Below are positions 7,644 to 15,293 of a stretch of DNA of 16,124 nucleotides, in pieces. The notes beneath the pieces are model-generated. The model saw nothing but the letters and a program-made list of their open reading frames with translations. It had not been told where the DNA came from and searched no databases. Source of the stretch: an uncultured Verrucomicrobia subdivision 3 bacterium. Its GTDB lineage: Bacteria > Verrucomicrobiota > Verrucomicrobiia > Limisphaerales > UBA11358. Position numbers and translations under genes: made by a program. The DNA is taken from positions 1 to 16,124 of the forward strand of contig CAIOUK010000209.1 of NCBI GenBank assembly GCA_903861445.1, given 5' to 3'. Position 1 is the stretch's first letter. The number at the start of each line of letters is the position of its first letter.

Positions 7644-10600
7644 TTAAACTAAATCAGCCAGTCCATATCACCATGTTTGCTGGCGCGTTGCCGTTGTTGG
7701 TTGACTTGGCGATGCCAATTATAAACCCCGTCTGCCAATCTAGCTGCCATATCAAACTCCGTTGCTCATCGAGTGCCAATAAAAGTTCGACCCTCATGCT
7801 CACCTTGTTTTTAACCCTGTTGCTGGCTCTTGTCGCTGGTAGCGCCTCTGCTCAAACCGCCTATATCCGGCAGAACAATACCAATTTTCTCAACACGGCG
7901 GGTGCCTGGTCACCAAGCGGGCCGCCTGGTAGCGGCGATATGGCGCAGTGGGATGCAACCGACGCCGCTAATCTTTCGACGGTGCTCGGCGGGAGCGTGA
8001 CGTGGGGAAAAATTCTTTTAACCAACACGCTTGCCAACAACGTCACCATCGGCACTACAGCAGGTGCCACGCTCACCTTGAACGGTTTGGGCAGTCCGGC
8101 GGTGGGCATTGATATGTCGTATGCGAATAAAACACTGACCATCAATGATTCAATTATCTTGGGTGCTAGCCAAACGTGGAACGTGACCAACACCTTGACT
8201 GTGGGCGGCTATGTCATCAGCGATGGCGGTTCGGGTTACGGACTGACCAAGGCTGGTGCCGGCACGATGGCCCTGAACGGAACCAACACTTTTAGCGGCC
8301 CGATAAACATTAGTGCGGGAACATTGTCGGTAGCCGTTATCTCGAACGGTTTGGCTGCAAGCGGTCTGGGGCAATCCTCGGCTTCGGCTACGAATTTAGT
8401 ATTTGGCAGTGGCGCGACACTCACCTACACAGGGTCAGGTGCCACCTCCGACCGGTCATTTACCCTGAACGGCAGCGCGAACCTGAACTGCAATGGCACT
8501 GGTGCGCTGGGGTTGACCAATACCGCTGCGATTGCGTTCGGGACGCTCAATCAAGCCTGCACCTTGACTTTAGGCGGGTCTAGCGGTGCCACGATTACCA
8601 ACATTCTCGCGGCGCAGATTGCCGACAATGGCAGCGGCAAGGTTGCACTCGTCCACGTAGCTGCCAATAATATCTGGTTGCTTCCGACTGCCAACACTTT
8701 TTCCGGCGGCCTTACGGTTGGCCGAGGCACGCTGATTTTTTCGCACGGAGCTTTAGGAACCGGAACCCTCACCTTGGGCGCAAACGGTCAAAATAACAAC
8801 GTGTTGAAATGGGCACCCGGAAACGCGGATGACATCTCCAGCCAATGGATTTCAGGTTCTGGAGGCTATCTCACTCTGGATACGGATACCAACAATGTGA
8901 CCTTTGCTTCGACAGTGAATTTGGGCGCGCAGAATGTTTACATTTGGAAAAACGGAGTCGGCACATTGATTTTGAACGGCAATCTTTCGTCCGGTGGTGC
9001 TCTTTTCCTCAACGCAGGCACCATAGCTGCCAAATATATGACCAACGGCGGTGTGGCCAGTTCCATCGGATCTTCGGCTAATGCGGCTACTTGGTTGCAG
9101 TTGAATGGAGGAACCTTGCAATACATTGGCGGGGCGACGGTGACCGATCATAATTTTAATATCGCCACGAACAGCACGCTGGATGCCTCCGGCACCGGGT
9201 TGTTGGCGTTCACCAATACTACGGCCATTTCGCCGACGCCATCCCGGGCGTCGGTTACGTTTGCCGTGAATGCTTCCTCGCTTGCCATTGGTAACACGGC
9301 CGAATTGCGGGTCGGTATGAAGGTGGGTGGGGCTGGCTTGGCGGCAAATACCACGATAACAGCGATTGGAGATAATAACTCAATCAGCATCAGTCCCAAT
9401 GCCAGCGTCGGGCAGACAAATTCCCCGTTAAGCTTTGGAAATTATTCGCCTGGTTCAACCATTACATTAACACTGACGGGCACCAACACGGGCGCAAATG
9501 TAATTAAGGGCATCCTGCAAGATTCCCAGTCTGGGATTGACTCCAGTAAGTCGGCTTTGAACATCACCAAGACCGGAGTTGGCCAGTGGGTTCTTTCCAA
9601 CGCGAACACCTACAGCGGCCAGACCACTATCAGCAACGGCACTTTGACGGTCAACGGTTCACTGTCGCCGGCTAGCGCCGTGACCATCAGCGGCGGCACG
9701 CTGGCTGGCAGCGGCACGGTTCAAGGCGTCATCACCAACAATGGCACGATTACTCCCGGTGGTGTAAATACGATAGGCACATTCACACTCACCAATGTGC
9801 TGACCGGCAGCGGCAACATTATTTTTGACCTGACCAACGCAGCCACTGCGGGCGTCACCTATGACCAGATCAACGGTGGCGGGACGTTGCAGATCGTCTT
9901 GTCCGGCCCGACCCCAATTCAGGTAAATCCTCTGACCGGCAGCTTCACCAACGGCACTTATTATCTGATTACCAACACCGCCAGTTTGACAGGAAGTCAG
10001 TTTGTATTTACCAACGGCCTGACCAGTATGACCATCGGTGCGTCGGTGCTGACGCTCACCAACAGCTCGACCGGCCTGATTTTGAATGTGGGTGCCACGC
10101 CGCCGACTCAACTAGTGTTTACTGCGGTGCCGGCCAATCCACAGACTGGTGCGCCCTTCAGCGTCACGGTCGTGTCACAGGACGCCGGTGGCAACCTTGA
10201 CAATGTGACCACTAACACAACCGTGACCTTGAGCCGGGGCAGCGGCAGCGGCACGCTCAGTGGCACGCTTGCGGGCATCATTCCGGAGGGTGGAAACACG
10301 GCGACAATTTCTGGGGTGCAATATGATACGGCCGAGACAATGACGCTGACGGCGACAACTACGGCAGGTTTGAGCCTGACGGCTGCCAATACCAACCTCA
10401 CCTTTATACCGGCACCGACGAAGCTGGCCATCACCTCGATCAACGGTGGCAGCAATCCGACGGCGGGAACAGGGTTTAATGTGGTGGTGCAATCGCAGGA
10501 TGGGGCCAGCACACCGCGCACCGTGGTCTCTAACACGATGGTCAGCCTGTCGCTGAACACTGGCAGCGGCACGCTGAACACGCCCCTGATCAGCACCATT

Positions 10601-13600
10601 TTGGCCGGCGCGAGTTCCACGACCATCACCAATGTCATCTACACCAAAGGGGAAACCGGCGTGGTATTGACGGCGACCCGCAACAGCGGCGATAATCTAA
10701 CGGCGGGAAACAGTGCGCCTTTCAATGTCCTATCCAATTCGGGTAACAGCATCCTGACTTTCAGCATTCTCGGCTACGCGGGGACGATTATCGGCACCAA
10801 CATTACCGTGACACTGCCGCCTTACACGGTCGTGACCAATCTACCGCCGATCTACACGGTTTCGATTTATGCCACCGGATCGCCGGCGAGTGGCACGGCG
10901 CGAAATTTCAGCACGCCGCAGACTTATACCATCACCGCTCAAGACGGATCGCAGCAGGTTTATCTTGTAACCGTCACGGTAATGACAGCCAACGGATTTA
11001 ATTGGACCAACACAGTTTCCGGCAATTGGAGCAGTGCAAGCAACTGGACGAACAATTTTAGTTGGCCCGGTGCACCCACTAATACGGGCGACGCCACTTA
11101 TTCGCTGAACTTCAACAAAACCGGCACTTACACAGCAACCAATGATTTGAATAGCGGTTTCCTGCTCAACCAACTCAATATTGCTGGCCCCACCCTGACC
11201 CTGAAAGGAAGCGACTTAGCCTTTACTAACAATGGCATCGCCCTGCCACAGATCAATCAAAACAGCAACGTCACCGTCACGGTCAACAACAATGTTGTTT
11301 TCGGAACCAATTTGACCGTGGGTGGAACCGGCAGCGGGCAAGTGATTCTTTCTGGATTGATTTCGGGGGGAGGCACGTTAATCAAGAACAGCAGCGGCAC
11401 CCTGACGCTTAACAATTTTACGAACACCTACAGCGGCGGCACGGTCATCAGTGCGGGCACCGTTACATTAGCGGCCGGCAACGGCAACGTTACGCCGTTC
11501 TTTGGAACGGGACCGGTGACAATTAACAGTCCCGCCACGCTCTCCTTGAGCCGTTCCTACCTGACGAACCGATTAATTTTTAATGGAGGAACAGTGAATT
11601 CAGCAAATAATACCATCTGCACTTTAGCCGGCCCGATTACTCTTTCAACTTCTCCCACCTTCAATATCACGACTGGGGCTCTTGGAATTACCGGCAATAT
11701 GAGTGGCACAGGTGGCTTCCTCTTGACGGGCGGCACCACCGTGACCCTCTCCGGTTCCAGCACCTTTACCGGCCAGGTGATTGTCAATGCGGGCACCTTG
11801 TCGGTGGGCGAATTCAACAGTGTCAGCGGCGGCATGCCGGACAGTAATCTTGGGGCACCCACGTCGTCGGCCAACGGCACGATTTCTCTGGGCTCCACCA
11901 CCAACGTCACTTTGCTCTACACTGGCCCGGGCGAAACCACCGACCGCATCATCCAACTAGCCGGCACCACCAACGGCATTACTCTGACGCAGGGCGGCAC
12001 GGGTGCCGGCATCCCCGTCACGCAGGCCGGGCAAACTGGGTTGCTCAAGTTTACCAGCGACCTTTCAATTCCCGGCACGGCTGGAACTGACAACCGCAAG
12101 ATTCTTACCTTGGCGAATCCTGAAACCGTCAACAGCGGCTATGTCATGGGACGCGGCGAGTTTGCTGGCAACATCAGCGACAGCGTGCTGGGCAATCCTG
12201 GCCAGTTGGCCACTAGCCTGACGATGGCCGGGACGGGTTACTGGACTCTCTCCGGTTCCAACTCCTATTCCGGCACCACCGAAGTGCAGGGCGGCATTCT
12301 TGTTTTTACCCGTGCCGCCGCTCTGGGCACCAATACCCTCGACATCGTCAACGGCGCAAAAGTGGAATTAGATTTTGTTGGCACCCGGCAAATCGGGGCC
12401 TTGACCTTTAACGGCGTCGCCCAGCCCAACGGCACTTACGGTTCGTCCAGTTCCATCGCCACCACAAAGGATGATACCCATTTCGCCGGTCTCGGCACGG
12501 TCACCGTCGGCTCCATCACGTCGCCCACTACCAACACGCTGGCGTTGACGAGCGGCACCAATCCATCCAGCGGTGGCGCACTGCTGACTTTCACCGCCAC
12601 CGTGACCGGCGGCAACATGCCGTCCGGCAACGTGGTATTCTATGAAGGGTTGACGGCACTCAGCACCAACCCGTTGAACGGCGCGTTCCAAGCCAGCTTC
12701 AGCACCAGCATTCTGACGAACGGGACGCACACGATCACCGCGTTTTATGCGGGAAATTCCAGCAATGCCCCGAGCGCCTCCTTGCTCACACAGACGGTGA
12801 CAGATACGCGTCCGGCGACAACCACAGCGTTGGCACTGACCGGCGGTGCTAATCCCTCTAGCGCGGGTGCTGCCGTGACCTTTACCGCCACCGTTACAGG
12901 TGCTGCGCCCACGGGAACCGTGATCTTCTATACTGGCACGACGGTCATCGGCTTGGCGACCCTGAACGGTTCCTATCAGGCCAGTCTCACGACCAGCAAT
13001 TTGCCTAACGGGTGGAACAGTATGATGGCCGGTTATCTGGGCGATGCCAATAACGCGCCGAGTGCAACTCCATCGCCGCTATGGCAAACCGTCAAGCCAC
13101 GGGCGGGGAACGGCAAACTCAAGGTTTTCATTCTTGCCGGTCAGTCGAACATGCAGGGCAAAGGCAGTGTTGAGATGGGCAGTGATCCGAATAATCCCGA
13201 AACCGGATCCGTTGCCGGCGGCTTGGGCAGTTTGCGCCGTATGCTGACGCTCAACACCAACAAATATGGTTATTTAGCAGACACGAATCCGGTGGCCAAT
13301 ATAACTAGCACCAGCATTCCCGGCTATACTACCACGCCGGGCTGGCGGGTGATGACCAACGTGTGGGTTTCTTATTATACATTGAATTGGACCACCGTCT
13401 CAGACATTACAAACACGGTAGAGGCACGCAAAGGCTACTTGGATGCCGATTACGGATTCTTAACTAGTTTGCACACAGGAAATATTGGGCCGGAGTATGG
13501 CTTTGGACTGGTCGTGGGCAGCCAGTTGGGTGATCCGGTATTGATCATCAAGACGGCTTGGGGCGGAACATCGCTAACGTCAGATTGGCGTCCGCCCAGT

Positions 13601-14806
13601 TCCGGCGGGACGGTCGGGGAATGCTATTCCACCATGTTGCTGAATGTCAGTAATACGCTGGCAAATCTCAATACCGAGTTTACCAACTTCAACTATAACG
13701 TCACGAACGGCTACGAGATTGTCGGCTTCGGCTGGCATCAAGGCTGGAATGACATCCACGAACCGAAAGAACAATATGAGACGAACTTGGTAAATTTCAT
13801 CCATGACGTGCGCGCGGCACTCGGCGTGCCCAACCTGCCGTTTGCAATCGACACCACCGGCATGAGCAGCGCCAGCGGAGACCAGTTGTTGATTTGTGCC
13901 GCGCAGGCGGCCGTGGCTAACCCGATATTACATCCTGAGCTGGCCGGCACCGTCTTCACAGTGGACACCCGGCCTTTCGATTACGGATATCTTCTTGGCG
14001 CTGCCAATCAGAATTACCATTGGTATCATAACGCCCAGAGCTATTTCAACGTGGGTCAGTCCATGGGGCTGGCGATGATACAACTTTTGTCTGCGCAAGC
14101 ATCGGTTACCAACACTCCGGCTGGCAGCATTACCACCAACTCGGCAGCCCTCAATGCCGGCGTAGTCTGGCCGCTCACCCCCTGCACGGGCGTGGTCTAT
14201 TGGGACACGGCTGATCACGGCACTAATGCCGCCGCATGGGCAAATAGCGCAATCGTGAATGCTTGGACTAATTCAACCTTGACCTATCAGTATGGCTGGC
14301 CGGGTGATTATGTGTTAGCTGGCGGATCTCTAACAACCCTAGCGGCGACTAACTTGAGCTTTCCTGCCGCCGGGCTGACCACCAATACCACCTACTATTT
14401 TACCTTCTCGGCCACGAATCAAACGGTGTCTAGCCTGACGTTGACGAACGGAACCACGCTTTGGTTCACCAATGCTCAAATGCTTTGGGCACCGACCTCG
14501 CAAAGTTTCACGACTTTGTCGGCAGTCTTGGGAACGCCGCCCACGCCCGTTTTGTCGAGCGGTGCCATCACTCTGGCCGGCAATGTTCCCGGCTTTAATT
14601 TCGGGACCGTGTCGGGCTATAAATATCGCCTCGTCTTTAAGAATTCGCTGACGGACGCTGATTGGTCGCCGGTGATTGTTCCGCCGAATTATCCCGCGCC
14701 CGATGGCTGGAGCGCGGTGTCCACGGGTTCGCCGATTTCCCTGACGGATACCAACATCACGGGGCAGCCCCAGCGTTTCTACCGGATTGAAGTCGCGAAT
14801 CCCTGA
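7640..14806 (+). CDS. Giant secreted PATR/Ig-like scaffold with a SASA-type acetylesterase domain
   Basis: The product is 2,388 residues from ATG 7640, or 2,336 from ATG 7796; the signal peptide supports the latter or an extended leader. Parts in order: a first passenger with PATR repeats (about 8243 and 9560); two Ig-like domains of about 105 residues (from about 10106 and 10418); a DUF5018-like domain (about 10742-10984); a second passenger (from about 10990) with PATR repeats near 11378, 11717 and 12218; two bacterial Ig-like domains (about 12527-13090); a SASA (sialate O-acetylesterase-like, SGNH-fold) domain (about 13109-14090); a fibronectin-III-like segment; and a C-terminal FYR domain. 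The SASA domain keeps GQSNMQG (Ser1836, likely nucleophile), KTAWGGTSL (from Lys1971), GFGWHQGWND (His2033) and HWYHNAQSY (His2130, likely catalytic). The expected reaction is removal of O-acetyl groups from a glycan outside the cytoplasm. No autotransporter barrel is present. Confidence 0.87.
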   Translation: MIKLNQPVHITMFAGALPLLVDLAMPIINPVCQSSCHIKLRCSSSANKSSTLMLTLFLTLLLALVAGSASAQTAYIRQNNTNFLNTAGAWSPSGPPGSGDMAQWDATDAANLSTVLGGSVTWGKILLTNTLANNVTIGTTAGATLTLNGLGSPAVGIDMSYANKTLTINDSIILGASQTWNVTNTLTVGGYVISDGGSGYGLTKAGAGTMALNGTNTFSGPINISAGTLSVAVISNGLAASGLGQSSASATNLVFGSGATLTYTGSGATSDRSFTLNGSANLNCNGTGALGLTNTAAIAFGTLNQACTLTLGGSSGATITNILAAQIADNGSGKVALVHVAANNIWLLPTANTFSGGLTVGRGTLIFSHGALGTGTLTLGANGQNNNVLKWAPGNADDISSQWISGSGGYLTLDTDTNNVTFASTVNLGAQNVYIWKNGVGTLILNGNLSSGGALFLNAGTIAAKYMTNGGVASSIGSSANAATWLQLNGGTLQYIGGATVTDHNFNIATNSTLDASGTGLLAFTNTTAISPTPSRASVTFAVNASSLAIGNTAELRVGMKVGGAGLAANTTITAIGDNNSISISPNASVGQTNSPLSFGNYSPGSTITLTLTGTNTGANVIKGILQDSQSGIDSSKSALNITKTGVGQWVLSNANTYSGQTTISNGTLTVNGSLSPASAVTISGGTLAGSGTVQGVITNNGTITPGGVNTIGTFTLTNVLTGSGNIIFDLTNAATAGVTYDQINGGGTLQIVLSGPTPIQVNPLTGSFTNGTYYLITNTASLTGSQFVFTNGLTSMTIGASVLTLTNSSTGLILNVGATPPTQLVFTAVPANPQTGAPFSVTVVSQDAGGNLDNVTTNTTVTLSRGSGSGTLSGTLAGIIPEGGNTATISGVQYDTAETMTLTATTTAGLSLTAANTNLTFIPAPTKLAITSINGGSNPTAGTGFNVVVQSQDGASTPRTVVSNTMVSLSLNTGSGTLNTPLISTILAGASSTTITNVIYTKGETGVVLTATRNSGDNLTAGNSAPFNVLSNSGNSILTFSILGYAGTIIGTNITVTLPPYTVVTNLPPIYTVSIYATGSPASGTARNFSTPQTYTITAQDGSQQVYLVTVTVMTANGFNWTNTVSGNWSSASNWTNNFSWPGAPTNTGDATYSLNFNKTGTYTATNDLNSGFLLNQLNIAGPTLTLKGSDLAFTNNGIALPQINQNSNVTVTVNNNVVFGTNLTVGGTGSGQVILSGLISGGGTLIKNSSGTLTLNNFTNTYSGGTVISAGTVTLAAGNGNVTPFFGTGPVTINSPATLSLSRSYLTNRLIFNGGTVNSANNTICTLAGPITLSTSPTFNITTGALGITGNMSGTGGFLLTGGTTVTLSGSSTFTGQVIVNAGTLSVGEFNSVSGGMPDSNLGAPTSSANGTISLGSTTNVTLLYTGPGETTDRIIQLAGTTNGITLTQGGTGAGIPVTQAGQTGLLKFTSDLSIPGTAGTDNRKILTLANPETVNSGYVMGRGEFAGNISDSVLGNPGQLATSLTMAGTGYWTLSGSNSYSGTTEVQGGILVFTRAAALGTNTLDIVNGAKVELDFVGTRQIGALTFNGVAQPNGTYGSSSSIATTKDDTHFAGLGTVTVGSITSPTTNTLALTSGTNPSSGGALLTFTATVTGGNMPSGNVVFYEGLTALSTNPLNGAFQASFSTSILTNGTHTITAFYAGNSSNAPSASLLTQTVTDTRPATTTALALTGGANPSSAGAAVTFTATVTGAAPTGTVIFYTGTTVIGLATLNGSYQASLTTSNLPNGWNSMMAGYLGDANNAPSATPSPLWQTVKPRAGNGKLKVFILAGQSNMQGKGSVEMGSDPNNPETGSVAGGLGSLRRMLTLNTNKYGYLADTNPVANITSTSIPGYTTTPGWRVMTNVWVSYYTLNWTTVSDITNTVEARKGYLDADYGFLTSLHTGNIGPEYGFGLVVGSQLGDPVLIIKTAWGGTSLTSDWRPPSSGGTVGECYSTMLLNVSNTLANLNTEFTNFNYNVTNGYEIVGFGWHQGWNDIHEPKEQYETNLVNFIHDVRAALGVPNLPFAIDTTGMSSASGDQLLICAAQAAVANPILHPELAGTVFTVDTRPFDYGYLLGAANQNYHWYHNAQSYFNVGQSMGLAMIQLLSAQASVTNTPAGSITTNSAALNAGVVWPLTPCTGVVYWDTADHGTNAAAWANSAIVNAWTNSTLTYQYGWPGDYVLAGGSLTTLAATNLSFPAAGLTTNTTYYFTFSATNQTVSSLTLTNGTTLWFTNAQMLWAPTSQSFTTLSAVLGTPPTPVLSSGAITLAGNVPGFNFGTVSGYKYRLVFKNSLTDADWSPVIVPPNYPAPDGWSAVSTGSPISLTDTNITGQPQRFYRIEVANP
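7796..7852 (+). other. Signal peptide of the SASA scaffold protein
   Basis: From the ATG at 7796 the product begins MLTLFLTLLLALVAGSASA followed by QT, a hydrophobic core ending in an A-S-A type signal-peptidase I site. The core starts immediately after the methionine with no basic residue, which is weak for a Sec signal. Basic residues (HIKLRC...NKSS) sit just upstream in the same frame, so a start at 7712, 7673 or 7640 would give an extended leader of about 48-71 residues. No clear ribosome binding site decides between them. Confidence 0.65.
8330..9655 (+). repeat. Passenger module shared with the left-hand giant gene
   Basis: About 440 residues here match about 3430-4775 of the first gene in the same order. 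Paired landmarks are GLGQSSASATNLVFGSGA with SLGQSSASATNLVLGNGA, GTGALGLTN with GTGALQLTN, KWAPGNADDISS with VWAPGNSEDISS, ISPTPSRAS with ISPTPASRT, and TGTNTGANVIKGILQDS with TGTNTGNNEIKGILKDS. DNA similarity is visible too, for example around 8368 against 3472. This is a paralogous or exchanged segment between two separate genes. Confidence 0.85.
13109..14090 (+). other. SASA (sialate O-acetylesterase-like) catalytic domain
   Basis: The domain spans about residues 1824-2150 of the scaffold protein. Its blocks are those of the SGNH-like SASA family: Ser in VFILAGQSNMQG, a Gly block in KTAWGGTSL, the WHQGWND block that replaces the W-x-Q-G-E-x-D of classical members, and a C-terminal His in YHNAQSYFNVG. 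The family is named for removing acetyl esters from sialic acid, but many members act on acetylated plant or algal polysaccharides. The true substrate here is unknown. Confidence 0.85.
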
Positions 14807-14874
14807 CGATTTTCCAGCCGTCTGATATCAACTTTATCCTACCAATTAATGACACTGGTGATAAGAAACAAACC

Positions 14875-15240
14875 ATGAAGAAACTCAACCTGATTTCGCC
14901 TGCGATAATATTCGGTATTCTGCTGTTTGGGTGGCCGGACCTACTTTCAGGTGCTGTCGCCAAGAAAAAAGACATTCACCTTAATCTCGATTTTACCCAA
15001 GGTGGGCAAAGAGATGAAAGCCACGACTGGAAGCTAGGGCCGACCGGTGCCCGGGGGTGGGTTTATGGCAGCGAGGCGCAAACCAGCGAAGCCCGGCAGA
15101 TTTTGGTGACGGCGATGGCCAAGGGTTCGCCAGCGGAAGGGAAGTTGTTGGTCGGCGACGTGATTCTCGGTCTGGGCGGGCGGGAGTTCAGTGATGACGC
15201 AAACATTCAGTTCGCCTGCGCCAACGCCAAAAACACGTAA
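14875..15240 (+). CDS. Short secreted PDZ protein, probably a truncated DUF6288 protein
   Basis: The 121-residue product starts with a Sec signal (MKKLNLISPAIIFGILLFG ... SGAVA, probable cleavage before KKK). It continues with LDFTQGG and ESHDWKLGPTGARGWVYG, then a PDZ-like segment (ARQILVTAMAKGSPAEGKLLVGDVILGLGGREF). The HDWxLGPTGARGW and GSPAxGxLxVGDVILG pattern resembles the N-terminus of DUF6288 proteins, which as I recall them are several hundred residues long. Here the frame ends in FACANAKNT, where the family normally continues, and the sulfatase begins about 50 bp later, leaving no room for the rest. A deletion or early stop is likely, although a stand-alone secreted PDZ adaptor cannot be excluded. 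It lies 68 bp after the SASA scaffold gene on the same strand, possibly in one transcript. Confidence 0.6.
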   Translation: MKKLNLISPAIIFGILLFGWPDLLSGAVAKKKDIHLNLDFTQGGQRDESHDWKLGPTGARGWVYGSEAQTSEARQILVTAMAKGSPAEGKLLVGDVILGLGGREFSDDANIQFACANAKNT

Positions 15241-15293
15241 CCAAGCTCAAGACCAAGCCATCCCCCATCATTAAGCATTTGAAAAGACCCAAC

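Noticed and set aside
7796..7798. Choosing ATG 7796 as the only start of the giant SASA protein
   Set aside because: The signal core begins there, but it has no basic n-region and no ribosome binding site. Earlier in-frame ATGs remain possible, so the feature is listed from 7640 with the alternative noted.
8838..9151. Several overlapping short frames on both strands inside the SASA scaffold gene
   Set aside because: All lie within an uninterrupted 7-kb coding frame with clear repeat structure. They are frame shadows.
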